From contig JANEZZ010001845.1 of NCBI GenBank assembly GCA_026122225.1, positions 124,001 through 188,000 on the forward strand: 64,000 nt of DNA, in the 5' to 3' direction. Position 1 is the stretch's first letter. Each line of letters opens with the position of its first letter. The position numbers and the translations under genes are program-made. Shown piece by piece: positions 11,587 to 22,141 of this stretch. This stretch comes from Heloderma charlesbogerti. Taxonomy: Eukaryota > Chordata > Lepidosauria > Squamata > Helodermatidae. The notes under the pieces were generated by a model. The model was not told the DNA's origin. It did no database searches and was given only the letters and a program-made list of their open reading frames with translations.

Positions 11587-12088
11587 TGTCAGGGATGAGT
11601 CCCAGCCCTTTCAGATGTCTGACAGCTCCGATTCTGAGTCAGAATTAGAACTGCTAGATCAAAGCATGGGGGAGGGACCCTCCCTAGAATGCCTAGACAC
11701 TGGGAGAGATTCCTCCGAAGGCCTTGACAAACAGATGAGTCCCATCCCCCTCCCTCCACCATTTCTGAGGAGGAAGAGGACTCAGACACTCCACCCAGAT
11801 AGCCACTCTTGGAAGCCAATGCAGGAGGGAGCCACTCTAAGGAAAGGGCATCACTGAGAAGCAAGCTTGACCATGAGGCTCATACCCAAACTGCCAGCAA
11901 TTTCTCTACCCTCTGGTTTGTCTCCTCTGCTTAAAGATTGCTGATTAGTTGTTAGGGCCTAGGGCAGTCCAAGAGTTTCCTTGAATCTGCATTTGTAGAG
12001 AGGCTAGTCTCTAGCAAAACAAAGTCACATTAGCCTGAAGCTTTGTCTGTTGTGGTCTTGATTGGGAAGGGACAATCCATTTCTGACA
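11587..12088 (+). mobile_element. Solo LTR of an LTR retrotransposon (502 bp)
   Basis: It starts TGTCAGGGATGAG and ends CATTTCTGACA, giving TG...CA termini with a short inverted repeat (TGTCAG/CTGACA). Identical 5-bp TSDs, GTTCT, sit immediately outside (11,582-11,586 and 12,089-12,093). No internal gag or pol sequence is present, so this is a solo LTR left by recombination. A 5-bp TSD and the acidic-looking frame near the start (SDSSDSESELE) fit squamate Gypsy/Ty3 LTRs, but an ERV cannot be excluded from this alone. Orientation is inferred from similarity in design to the LTR-like block at 45.5-46.0 kb. The short frame across the LTR is not a gene. Confidence 0.75.
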
Positions 12089-12189
12089 GTTCTTTCCCTT
12101 ATTGATTGCTGTTCCTCTGTTTTAAGTCGTTTTAATCTTAGACGTTGTTTTAATGAAATGGATAGAAATGGGTTAAATAAACAAATACA

Positions 12190-12375
12190 CTGAACATGGA
12201 TTGGGGAGACCTGGGTTTAAGTCCAGCTGCAAAGTTAATGGCTGAGCTTGGGCCAGTCACTGCCTCTTTGCCTAACCTCCCCCATGGGGCTGCTGTGAAG
12301 ATAAAATCAGGGAGAGACCATGAACATGCCCCTGAGCTCCTTGGAGGAAGAGTTGTATAAAAATATAATAATAAA
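12190..12375 (+). repeat. CORE/MIR-like tRNA-derived SINE
   Basis: GGGGAGACCTGGGTTTAAGT holds a degenerate B box. CTGAGCTTGGGCCAGTCACT and CTAACCTCCCCCATGGGGCT are the central block, and AGTTGTATAAAAATATAAT is the L2-like 3' end. The complementary, better preserved copy is at 15,133-15,355. By family knowledge such SINEs use L2 machinery. Confidence 0.75.
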
Positions 12376-13799
12376 TAGGTTCATGTCATTTTCTGGCCCA
12401 TGTGTTCACCCATAAGTCAATTTCATCCTGTCTCAGCATTGATCTGCAAACCTTCTTTTACAAATCTTAGCCAAATTTGCCTTTAGATAGATGTTTAATA
12501 CATATTTTGAATATGTGTTTGCCTTTCTAAATGTATTTTCTCCCCAAATCTGCATTTTAATTATATTTCAGTACATTTTTGGTAAGCCAAGAGCTGTGTT
12601 GTGACATTCAAGTAGTGTATGAAAACTGGTGGATGGCTCCAATTTGACCCAGACATTCATCTGGGTGTTGCAGATCAGGTCGGTAGAGACCAAAATTCAT
12701 GACGACTGAATTGCTTAAGCATCTCTAATTGTCTATATGGGATTGTAGCAAAACATCTGCTCAAAAAAGAAAAGAAAAAGAAATCTTACACAAAGCATCC
12801 ATTAAGATGCAGATCCATTAGAAATAAAAAAAGTCAGTCAGCAATAAAGACACCATAAGAAATATGCAATGTCAATGATATTTTTTTACACTCAAGAAAG
12901 TGGGAAGTGACGTAAAGTCTTTACCAGTTTTAAAATGGTTTTATTGCTTTCTCTGTGAAGCAATAGGTATAGGCTTTGCATAGCTGTTGTCACTAGAACA
13001 CTAGTAACTAACAATGGTTTCCTCCATGTCTGAAAAGGGCAGGAGGCCTCCAGCTACAGACTTAACCAAAGGCAGTTTAAATGCTGCCATAGATACATCT
13101 ATATTGAATGCAAAATATACCCTTTTAGTAGCTAATGATTCAGAGAACATTAACAGCTCTGGGTCCAATGGGCACATCCCCTCCTGTTGTGTCTCACAAA
13201 AATCAGCCATGAGCAAATTGATAGAGATGACACCATGAGCAAATTGATAGAGATGACACCATGATCAAATTGATACAGATGCCCTCATGGCTGAAATTGG
13301 GAGCTAGCCATAGGATATGGGGAGCAGAAGGTGTCACTGTCATCTGATTAATTCCACTATGATGAAGGACTGGATTTAAAAAAAAAATGCAAAGAAAATG
13401 GTATTGTCAAATCCTAAGTTGGTCCTTCAGCCAATTTGGAAAACAGTCCCAGAAAAATAAATAAATAATGAGTAAAACACTCAAGGGAGAACTGTCATGT
13501 ACCCAACAATACTTCAAATAGATTTACCATCAGATTTCACCATCATCCACAGAATTCCAAGTGAAGCAAATGAGATTATTCTTATAAGATTAGCAAAATT
13601 TCTCAGAGGGCTTCAACTCATCTTTACACGTTTCAGCATCCTCTAGATGTTGACAAATTCAAGGCATTACATGAGTGCTTGTGACTTGGCAGAAGGAAGC
13701 TAAAAGGATGTTCAAGTCATGAGATGAAGGGCTCAGAGGATCTTACTGTCCAAATTTACAAAGGACAGACCACATTTACTGGTCTGCCCTCCTAGAAAA
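12376..13799. other. Stretch without gene, with a short tandem repeat
   Basis: No coding or RNA gene is visible. Three tandem copies of a 26-bp unit beginning ATGAGCAAATTGATAGAGAT occupy 13,209-13,281. The frames spanning it are short, without known domains. Possible degenerate MITE text around 12,600-12,720 is too weak to name. Confidence 0.45.
13209..13281. repeat. 26-bp tandem repeat, about 2.8 copies
   Basis: The unit ATGAGCAAATTGATAGAGAT plus GACACC occurs at 13,209 and 13,235, then with two changes at 13,261. The first two copies are identical, indicating recent local duplication. Confidence 0.8.
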
Positions 13800-14224
13800 T
13801 AAGGATGTGTGACTCAGCAAAAGTATTCTGAATTCCATCTCAAAGCTTATTCCAACTCAAGTCCATATCAGATTGACAGCTTTGGGGATTTTTTCTTCTT
13901 TTTCATGAAAATCCATGCATATTTTCATGCATATTTTTCCAAATGTATGCGTCAGTTGTGTGCATCTTTGACATGTATGCATTGTTCTTCCATTGATTAA
14001 GGCATATTTGTGCACATTTTTCACAAGTATGCATTTTTTATGTACATTTTTCAAATGTACAGTACACATGCTGTTGAATGCATTTTTCGGGTCCTCAAAT
14101 CACATTGCAAACTCAGAAATGTATGGACTTCAACTGAAGATTGTGTCTGAGTGTTTGATCTGGAATGTGCAAACTGGGTAAATCCTGATCAGAAATGAAC
14201 TGAAATGAACATCTCACATCCCTA
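13800..14224. mobile_element. hAT-type MITE, family Z, 425 bp
   Basis: The left end is TAAGGATGTGTGACTCAGCA and the right end is CTCACATCCCTA. The interior has repeated GCATTTTTCA and GTGCACATTTTTCA units. The right part reads CACATGCTGTTGAATGCAT, then CAGAAATGTATGGACTTCAA and GGTAAATCCTGATCA. The same text is found in the copies at 41,192-42,898, 58,187-58,590 and 60,527-60,998, and it serves as the reference for reading those broken copies. The TSD is too decayed to be sure (CTAGAAAA against TAAGAACA). Confidence 0.7.
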
Positions 14225-14444
14225 TAAGAACATCACTGCCCTGGTTTTGTCCCACATGTTGCCTTTACAGGAAGCCTCATCAACATTTATTAGTGTGAGT
14301 TAGTGATGTATGCATCAGTCCATTTCCAGCCCATGCCAGTTTCCATGTATTCAGTCACAAGTCTGTTCCATCCAGTTTCCTTATCAGTCGGCATTTTAAA
14401 AAAAAATGCACAAAGCGTTCTTTTTATATGACATTTCCCTAACA

Positions 14445-14602
14445 CTTAGTGATGGACAAAACTGTCCGTTTTCCTTTCTCTTCCATTTTTTTAAAATTCA
14501 AGTTCTTTCTATCCCATATATGACTGAAGTTGCCAACTTGGTAAATTCTTATTAAAACAAACAAACCAAACCAAAATGAAATTCTCACACATCTGCACCA
14601 GC
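14445..14602. repeat. MITE-like remnant
   Basis: TAGTGATGGACAAAACTG at the left and TCTCACACATCTGCA at the right resemble decayed versions of the hAT-type ends. The interior is AT-rich and noncoding. Weak call. Confidence 0.3.
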
Positions 14603-14639
14603 CAAATTCAATAGCTACAGGCACAGATAGGATCAATTT

Positions 14640-14960
14640 ATATGTATTTATTTCATTTCTATACCACCCAGAGTCAAAGCTCTCTGGGCAGTTCATGGAA
14701 ATTAAAACCTCAAGGTACAGCATAAAACAATAAAAATATAAAAGCTTAAAACTACAATATAAAAGTACAACCAGAATAAAACCTAGCAGCAATGCAGAGA
14801 TTTAAAATACTGATTTGAAACGGCAGAGCTAAAAGACTAGGATGCTAAAATGCTGGGAAAATAAAAAAGGTCTTCACCGGGCGCCGAAAGGAGTACAACG
14901 TGGGTGCTAGGTGAACCTCCCCAGTTCATTCCACATCTGCTTGCCATATAGCTCTTAAAG
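14640..14960 (-). repeat. L2-type LINE 3' end
   Basis: In the plus direction it reads TTTCTATACCACCCAGAGTC, CTCTGGGCAGTTCATGGAAA, AGCATAAAACAATAAAAATA, CAACCAGAATAAAACCTAGC, GCAATGCAGAGATTTAAAAT. The same order occurs at 31,870-32,140, where it leads into recognisable L2 reverse-transcriptase sequence. This copy carries only the 3' UTR and the last codons. Confidence 0.75.
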
Positions 14961-15132
14961 ATAAGAGCCTATAATCTCATGTTCTTTCCATCCCATAAAC
15001 CAAACAATATGCTCACTCATCCCTATACACACTTGCATATGCAACTTCCCCCAATATACACATTTTGTATGCAATTTTTGAGCGGAGGATTTCATGCCAA
15101 AATGTTGAGAAGTGAGCCATTTGTGTTGTTAT

Positions 15133-15355
15133 TACATTTTTATCACACCTTTTTTTAATCTTGCAAGGAACCCAAAGTGGCTTCCGTGGTCCTCCTCCTC
15201 TCCATTTTATCCTCACAACAACCCTGTGAGGTAGGTTAGGCTGAGAGTGAGTGACTGGCCTAAAGCCACCCAGTGAACTTCATAGCGAAGTGTGGACTAG
15301 AACCCGTGTCTCCTTAGTCCCAGTCCAACACTCTGACCACTACACTACACTGCCA
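15133..15355 (-). repeat. CORE/MIR-like tRNA-derived SINE
   Basis: In plus orientation the L2-like 3' end comes first, then CCATTTTATCCTCACAACAA with CCCTGTGAGGTAGGTTAGG, then GTGACTGGCCTAAAGCCACC, and last the tRNA-like head with a B box complement in CTAGAACCCGTGTCTCC and the A-box side in CACTCTGACCACTACACT. This is a dispersed squamate SINE thought to use L2 for retrotransposition. No TSD identified. Confidence 0.85.
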
Positions 15356-16891
15356 ATCCAAATGATAACTGTGTTCTGATCTATATATTAGTCCCAGAAG
15401 TGCAAATTAGCTTGGCTCACTTAAAAATACAGACCAAAGAAGATAGAAGACAACATCCTATTGTTCTAGTAGGAGAGAATCCCAGCAAGAGCCACTTGGA
15501 GCTATCCAAGGTCCTACTTTATTCCTGCCTTGATCTGCCATCCTGCTTGGATCTTGCTACCAGCTTCACCTGCAAGTCTCAAGGGATCACACAGCATAGG
15601 GACATTAAGAGTCTCTGGAAGAGCCCAGACCATTTTAATCCATTTGGACATCTGGGCATTTAACCGAGATGACCAAAATGTCTCACAGCCACCTGGCTCA
15701 ATCCTAAATTCTGGCAGCATTTTGATTTACAAAAGGGGAAAGACCACACACTAGTGTCTATACTTCCATTCTAATATCTCTGTACTTTGGCTCACTGAAT
15801 TCTATTCTATTCCTATTGGGAAAAACACCATTCTATCTATATCCCTGCTTTTAAAAGGCATTCATAAAAGATGCATCTCTAGCAATTTGAAGACCTAAGA
15901 TCTTTATTTGGCAAGACTCCACATTAAAGCCACTTCAAGAAGTCAAAAGGGCTTTGAGCATGAATGTAGGTGAACTCCCTTGAGCTTTCCTAATTAGGTG
16001 CTGAGTATACAGAAAAAAACCCAACCCCACAAATCCAAGCACACACACACACACACATGACCTTGACTTGTTCCAGTTGCTGCTTACTGTGATGCCTTGC
16101 TGAAGTGTGAGGCATTGCTTTTTAATCTTAAAACGTTGGAGGACAAAGATTCTTCTGAACAATAGATGTTTGGACTTTGGAGAGCTTGTTTTATCTGATG
16201 AAAACAATACAGTGCTTCTGTGCCAAGAACAGGTGAAAAATAGTGGCACTCCAGCCTGATCAGAGGGCGCTCCAGTAAATATAAATGGGAATGACAGAGA
16301 AGAAATGGTGACGCTCAAGGCAACAGGGCCCCAGAAAAGAAGTGGTGATATGCAAGCAACAGTCCTGTAACTGACCAGCAGCTCTTCATAGTCAAATTGT
16401 GTAATTTCTATATAAAGCCAGTACAGTGGGGTGGGTCTCTTACAGTGGGTCTCTTACAAGTCCTCTGGTGCTCACAAACCCTCACACATGTGCTCTTGAC
16501 TGAAACTCATTTTTAAAATGCTGAGCAGAGATGTGGGGGGAAGAAATGGAACCTGCCAGCTTCCTGCTGCTTCCTACAAAGGTCCTTAATAGAGATCAGC
16601 AACGTGAGGCCAAGCTCAGCTTCCTGCCCCAAAGAGTAGGTAGGGCTAGGAAAGACCCCCACCCCCACCCATCTGAAAGCCTGATGGGAAAGAACAGAAC
16701 TGCCTTCCACTTTTGTATTTCGTTTGGGCTTTGGATATTGTGGGGTTTAATCGTGTGTGTGTGCTGGTCAGTTTCAGCCCAAAGGTCAAAAAGTTTAATC
16801 AGTTTATAGGGGCTAGGATGTCTGCTCAGGAAGCCAAAGGTTTGCAGGCAGCTCAAGTCAAAAGCTTAGTTAGATAAGAGCCAGGCAGGCA
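15356..16891. other. Stretch without recognisable gene
   Basis: No exon is convincing. An (AC)n microsatellite of about ten units lies at 16,040-16,059. A tract with GGTTTGCAGGCAGCTCAA (about 16,838) is echoed by GGTTTGCAGGAAGCTCAA at about 17,107, on the other side of the CR1 insertion, suggesting a small local duplication. Confidence 0.45.
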
Positions 16892-17088
16892 GTCATAGAA
16901 TCATAGAATCATAGAATCATAGAATAGTAGGGTTGGAAGGGGCCTACAACAAGGCCATTGAGTCCAACCCCCTGCTCAACGCAGGAATCCAAGTCAGAGC
17001 ATCCCTGACACATGGCTGTCCAGCCTCGTCTTGAACGCCTCCAGTATGGGAGAGCCCACCGCCTCCCTAGGGAATTGGTTCCAGTGTC
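16892..17088 (-). repeat. CR1 LINE 3' end, 5'-truncated
   Basis: Four tandem TCATAGAA units start the block on the plus strand, the CR1 terminal repeat seen from the minus side. They are followed by TAGGGTTGGAAGGGGCCTAC, GTCCAACCCCCTGCTCAACG and GAGCATCCCTGACACATGGC, then a short piece of ORF2 C-terminus (LEAF-type region). It closely matches the copy at 55,679. No functional frame. Confidence 0.9.
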
Positions 17089-17442
17089 AGCAGAGGAAAG
17101 GGGGAAGGTTTGCAGGAAGCTCAACTGAAGGTCAGGGGAAGAACTTAGGAAAAGTAATGTAGGGCAAAGGTGAACCAGAAACTACCTTCCTGATTGGCTG
17201 GAGTTGGGGAAGGAAAATGACTAATTTTAAGATAAGAAGCCTAAGGCAGAAGCAGACAGAGAGAAAAAGAAGACGACCAGAGCCCTAGAGGAAAGAGAAA
17301 ATCAGAGCTGCTGGAACTAGAGAACTGGTTGAAAGAATGCTATACATATGACAATAAGATATTACTTGGATAAAATAAGGACACAGTCTAGTTATGTTAG
17401 CTGGATGCATTTATCCTTGGTTATTTTATTATTCTATTGCCC

Positions 17443-17540
17443 ATGTGTGCATGTGCTATTGCCTGTGTGTGCATGTGCGTGCGTGTGCGTGTGCATGCGT
17501 GTGCGTGTGCGTGTGCATGCATGCATGTGCTGTGTGTGTA
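17443..17540. repeat. (TG)n / GTGCATGC compound microsatellite
   Basis: About 95 bp of alternating TG with CATG and CGTG variants. The alternating purine-pyrimidine sequence could adopt Z-DNA. The open frame crossing it is an artefact. Confidence 0.85.
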
Positions 17541-17934
17541 ACTATTCAGATTTTAAAAACTTTATCCAATTAACATTTTAAAACGTTATTTTAAAACCTT
17601 TCTGCTCAGATTTTAAACCTTTGTTATTTGAAACTTTGTGGTCTCTTTTCTTTTGGATTACACACCCCATGTCTAATAGCCAACCCCCACACTACCTAAA
17701 GCAGGTGCCCAAGATCCAGAGAGTTTTAAGGCTGGTAGTGGCACATTATTTTGCCTGTTTTGTGTTCCTTTCATGAAATAGGGAGCTGCTGGTCCATGAC
17801 ATCTGGAGAGCCACGGTCAATCAGTGTAGAGATGTTGAATCTCTTTCAGCCTGAGGATGAATTCCATTTCAGAGAAGCTCTCTGGGGCCACATTCTAGTG
17901 GCAGATTGCCTTCCCCCAGTGCAGACCTGTGTGA

Positions 17935-18338
17935 TCATTGGGATCATTGGAGGAGGTCTGGCTGGTCATACCGCAACCTGCACACTGCCGCCTCGCAGCA
18001 ACCAGGAAGAGGGCCTTCTCTGTGGTGGCACCCAGTTTGTGGAATGGTCTCCACCCTGGAATCTGGGAGGCACCAACTATAACATGCCTTATGCACCAGC
18101 TGAAGACCCATTTCTTTACCAAGGCCTTCCCTGAGTGTGCTGCCCAGTCTGTTTGCTTGTAATTATGTGCTGTAGTGGTTTTAACTTGATTTTAATGTTT
18201 TATTAATGTTTTATATACATGTTTAATGATTATATATTTCAATGCACCTTGTGATGTATTTTAATGTTTTTAATTCTCTTGTAAAGCACAGAGATAATTG
18301 TAATTATGGGCAGTGGTATATAAATCTATTAAATAGAT

Positions 18339-18339
<1 letters not shown>
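17935..18339 (+). repeat. L2-clade LINE 3' end, 5'-truncated
   Basis: The frame near 17,938-18,162 contains KRAFSVVAPSLWNGLHPG and THFFTKAFPEC, typical of the C-terminus of L2-clade ORF2 (compare KAFSVAAPRLWNSLPRE in the copy at 43-44 kb). The 3' UTR ends in GCAGTGGTATATAAATCTAT, an L2-type terminus, and runs into a GATA microsatellite. It is a dead fragment. Confidence 0.85.

Positions 18340-18380
<41 letters not shown>
18340..18380. repeat. (GATA)n microsatellite
   Basis: About ten GATA units directly follow the L2 3' end, suggesting growth from the LINE's short 3' tail. Confidence 0.9.
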
Positions 18381-18381
<1 letters not shown>

Positions 18382-18940
18382 GCAGAGCCAAAGGCCAAAG
18401 TATCAGCACATTTTAGCTTACAACTTTTACTGTCATAACTAAGCCCTGGGAGAGGAAGTTTAACCTTTTACAAGGGGGGTGGGTAGACTGCACAAAAGCC
18501 AGGAAACCACCAAATGGTTGGCAATCAGGGGAAAGGGGCAAGGGCAGGGGGTGGGGACAGGGACATCTGTGGAGTCCTGGAGGGTCAAATTGGGATCCCA
18601 GGAATGCTGGGTTTGGCCCCAGAGCCTGAGGTTCTGCACCCCTGGTGTAGACAAGATGGAGTTAGATGGAGAAGTGACATATATAGTCATTCCCTATGTT
18701 CTTGTGACCCTAATGCTGGACTGAATGGACCTTGCTCTGATTCAGCATGGGAGCTATCATGGCCTGTTGGCAGCCCACTTGGGATGGCACTGGGGGGGGG
18801 GGCTGGTCATCACATGCCATCGGCTCCTTGAACTGGCCATCTCATAAAAATAGTTTCACTAGGGACCTCTGGGATCTGGGGCCCAGTAGCACCCCACACC
18901 TAGCCAAATGGGAAACTGGTTTGCCATTCTATAATAGTAC

Positions 18941-19442
18941 TAGGGATGGATGCACTCATTCAAGTCTGCCTTGCATGCCGCTCCCCTGACCTCTGCCAGC
19001 CCGCCATTTCCTGCTTACTGTGTGCGGTGAGTCACCAGGTTGGCTGTGGGCACCTGGCAAGCGGCACGCAGCCACCCAATCCCTCAGCAAGCCACCATTT
19101 TGCATAAAATGGCAGCTTGTTCTTTTACAATAAGGGCCTGTTATGCTAATAGAGGCCATAAAGCAGCAATTTACTCAAGATGGTCCATTTACGCCTGTAA
19201 TCTTGCAGAAATGGCTGCTTTGCAGCTGCTATTTGCATAAAAGTCCCTTTTCATAAAAGAACAAGCCACCATTTTTATGCAAGACGGTGGCTTGGCAGAC
19301 CAGCAGGGATCATCGCTCTTGCCTGACTTGGGGCACACCGTGTCGGGCAAGCATGGCGGTCCACAGACTGGAGTCCAGGAGGATAAGGGGGGGGGGTTTC
19401 TGCTGGACTCCCTCTCCCTCTCAAACTCCTGTGACATCTCTA
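18941..19442. mobile_element. hAT-type foldback MITE, 502 bp
   Basis: It begins TAGGGATGGATGCACTC and ends TGACATCTCTA. Flanking 8-mers AATAGTAC and AATGTTAC agree at 6 of 8. The interior forms a large inverted repeat: GCCACCATTTTGCATAAAAT with GCAGCTTGTTCTTTTA on the left pairs with AAAAGAACAAGCCACC and ATGCAAGACGGTGGCTTGG on the right. The same family occurs at 5,210, 21,040, 33,572, 40,010 and 48,074. No coding capacity. Confidence 0.75.
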
Positions 19443-20089
19443 AATGTTACCTTTCCAGAGTCTAGAGTATTCTCTCCATGCCTGCATTGCCCAGAAGGCA
19501 GAAGGAACTATATACACTCCACAGATCCTTAAAGCACAACTTCCCATATTTAATGGATCAGGTGAGCACTAACAGACAGCAGCTTGAAGACTCTGTTGAC
19601 ACTCTGGATTCCATGAATAATTCAGATCCCACCCCAATCTTCTGTGTGCAGCAGTTTCATATAGCAACTGGGTATAAGGTGAGACACACATCAAAACTGA
19701 GCTGTCAGACTTGATTTTGCTTTTCAAAAACAAAAGAAGAGACATCCAGCCATTTGTAAAGTGTTGTTGCAACCCAAAGTTGGTCCCACTCCAACTGACC
19801 TATAGCTCAGATTGCGTCCTGCTGCTGTCAAACCCAGAAGAACCCAGAGAAAATGCAGAGTCCTGGCAATTGAGGGCTGCCTGTTTGCTTTTCAACTCTG
19901 GTTCTCCTCTTAAAACAATCTGCAGCCACTCTCCAAAACTTGTAGTAACTTGTGTTTAACTTACAAAATGAGATTTTAAATTTCTAATTCCACATTTGAA
20001 ATGTGGGCAAAACTGGGAATGCTGGCTATTTTTGAAAATTAGCAAATATATTTGTTTCAGCTGTGATATAGGACTACCTAAATCACCAA
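19443..20089. other. Stretch without recognisable gene or repeat
   Basis: Several short frames exist but none has a known domain or a credible exon pattern. Confidence 0.4.
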
Positions 20090-20224
20090 AAGGTGCAATC
20101 CGATGCAAGTTTAGACAGAAAAAAAGCCTACAACTCCCAGCATGCCCCAGCCAGCTATGCAGGCTGGGGCATGTTGGGAGTTGTAGAGCTGTTTTCTGTC
20201 TAAACTTGCACAGGATTGCACCTT
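20090..20224. mobile_element. 135-bp near-perfect palindromic MITE
   Basis: The left terminus AAGGTGCAATCC matches the right terminus GGATTGCACCTT exactly in inverted orientation. The arms run on through GCAAGTTTAGACAGAAAA, then TACAACTCCCAGCATGCCCC, for about 64 bp each with few mismatches, leaving a loop of only a few bases around 20,157. It is small enough to be a complete nonautonomous DNA transposon. The arm shares the ACAACTCCCA word with the 8,925 family, which may be coincidence or kinship. Confidence 0.8.
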
Positions 20225-21039
20225 AAACCAACCATTTAAGAAAGCCTTATCCAATAGGGCTGGGGTGGGATGGGCTTGAATAAAAAAAAAAATGGGGCGG
20301 GGGGAGGTAAGATGAGAAGTCTCTTAATGGCAGCTGAATATTTTATCAACCCTACTTTTATTCAGAAAAAAAATAAAACTCACAGCTTGTCTTCCTCTTC
20401 AGACCAGGAAGACAACAACAACACACAGACTCTATTCCATAGTCCATTACCAATATCAGAAGCAATCCAAGGAGGTTAATAGCTCTGTTACTCTCTTAGT
20501 CATCTTTCTATTATTTAGGGGCTCCACTGTCAGTTTTAGCAGCCTGACAAACCCTTTGACAAAAACTGTTTTGCCCAAATTCCCCTCGGTTTGAAGCCAA
20601 CTCCAGAAAATGCCTTTATAACCTTTTAATAATTTTTTTTTAATTTTCCCCCTTAAAAAAAAAATCCACTGAGCTGGGAGTAGCCTATTCATTCTCCAGT
20701 GCTAAACTCCCTACAAAGACAACATTTCATTGGCATGGCATCTCTTACTAGTACTACACACATTCTGTTTGCATAGCCTTCTTTCCTCCACTGATAACTG
20801 ATGGCACCTCAGTCCAGCCCTTTGAGAGCTATAACAGGGGCCTCTGGATGAGGTTGCTTCAATGCAGGAGGGGAAATGGGGGCAGCGAGACCCCACTTTA
20901 AAAAATCCATGTTCTAAAGCAGAAGTTCTCAAAATGTGGTCTGTGCACCACATTGGCGGTCCATGAGCTCCATCCATGAGATCCATGGAAAGGTTGTGGA
21001 ACAGATGAGAATATCTGTGCTTAGCCCTGCACTTGACTT
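20225..21039. other. Stretch without gene; possible hAT-Charlie-like fragment
   Basis: At about 20,917-20,965 the words AGAAGTTCTCAAAATGTGGT and CTGTGCACCACATTGG resemble the end of widespread vertebrate hAT MITEs with a GTTCTCAAA terminus; low confidence. Nothing else is identifiable. Confidence 0.35.
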
Positions 21040-21306
21040 TAGGGATGGCTGAACTCAGCCCCTGTAATCTTCCATAACTGGTCTTGTTATGGCCACCATT
21101 TGTGTAATGGGGATTTACAAAAAAGGCTGTGCCACCATTTTCATGCAAAATGGTGGCTTGGAGGACCAGCGGGGACTGTTGCGCTTGCCAGCTCAGCACG
21201 TGCTGAGTTGGGCAAGCACAGCTGTCCATGGACTGGAGTCTGGGAGGCCGAGCAGAGGGAAGTCTGCCAGACTCCACTCCCTTCCCCGAGTCCCACACCA
21301 TCCCTA
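21040..21306. mobile_element. hAT-type foldback MITE, 267 bp, with 8-bp TSD
   Basis: It starts TAGGGATGGCTGAACTCAGC and ends CCATCCCTA. TSD candidates CTTGACTT and CCTGACTT match at 7 of 8. It is an internally shortened relative of the 18,941 element (shared: ATGCAAAATGGTGGCTTGG, GCACGTGCTGAGTTGGGCAA, GACTGGAGTC). Noncoding. Confidence 0.8.
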
Positions 21307-21510
21307 CCTGACTTATTTATTTTTCTGATGACAGATATCAAGACCAATTTTACAAGAGCCGGGTTATCAAAAAGGCTAACAAGGCTAGGGTTTTCATTAT
21401 GCAACATTGGTGCACTCCGCTGATCTCCCCCTAAAAATGTGCCAGTTAAAGGCGCCCCTCTCCACAGAATGGCTAGGGTAGTCACTTGTGAACTGACAAA
21501 GAAGAGGAAT

Positions 21511-21512
<2 letters not shown>

Positions 21513-21544
<32 letters not shown>
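21513..21544. repeat. (GA)n microsatellite
   Basis: About sixteen GA units. The minus-strand frame reading SLSLSLSL across it is an artefact. Confidence 0.9.
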
Positions 21545-21548
<4 letters not shown>

Positions 21549-22141
21549 AAGAAGAGCCTGATTTGCATAAAATGCACATATGTCAATGAATATGTATATA
21601 TACAAATTTAGAAATAATTATTATACTTTAAATAGACATTCAGTACATCACACCATAAAGTGGAGGACCCTGACCGGGTGATGTGTGTGTGCCTGCCAGT
21701 TCGATCAGCTGTTCGAGGTGTTGTTGATGGACACCTTCTGGGCCCAGCTCTTCTTTCTGATGGTTCTCTGTCTTTAAACTGGACTTGGACTGGCCAGCCC
21801 TTCAAGTAGAAGAAACATTCAAAACCAGAGGACAGTCCTCTGGCAGCACTTCAAATAGAGGGCTGCCCTCTGTAACAGAGGACAGATGGCCAGCCTAGAG
21901 CCGGCCTAGAGGCTGTGATTATCAAAATCACAGCCATAGCTGTCTGTGGGGTTTCCCTGCATCTCCTGTGTCATCCTTTCTAATTGGAGATGCCAAGGAT
22001 TGGATCTGAGGCGTTCTTCAGAAAAGTGGGGCTCCACCAATGAGCGATGGCTTCTCCTGTCTGATGCCTTACACATCTCATGGGTACCAAGCTGGCTTCA
22101 CTTTTAAATCATCCCTCTACAGTGGGGAGAGGTGGTCTGAG
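21545..22141. other. Stretch without recognisable gene
   Basis: No coding evidence. A short internal repetition, AGAGGACAG with CCTCTG, occurs three times between about 21,825 and 21,890. Confidence 0.4.

Larger units (their letters stand above)
17826..18644. mobile_element. hAT-like MITE (CAGGGGTG type) split by an L2 3' end
   Basis: The left part (17,826-17,934: GAGATGTTGAATCTCTTTCA and so on) and right part (18,381-18,644: AAAAGCCAGGAAACCACCAA, then GAGGTTCTGCACCCCTG) match, in order, the uninterrupted relative at 29,325-29,694. Between them lies an L2 3' fragment with its GATA tail. The order shows that the MITE was present first. Noncoding. Confidence 0.65.

Noticed and set aside
11531..11857. 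Acidic host protein exon (SDSSDSESELE)
   Set aside because: The frame begins outside and runs into a solo LTR bounded by TSDs, so the similarity to an acidic domain is incidental.
17348..17581. Cysteine/valine-rich small protein
   Set aside because: The VCACVCV-type sequence is a translation of the (TG)n microsatellite.
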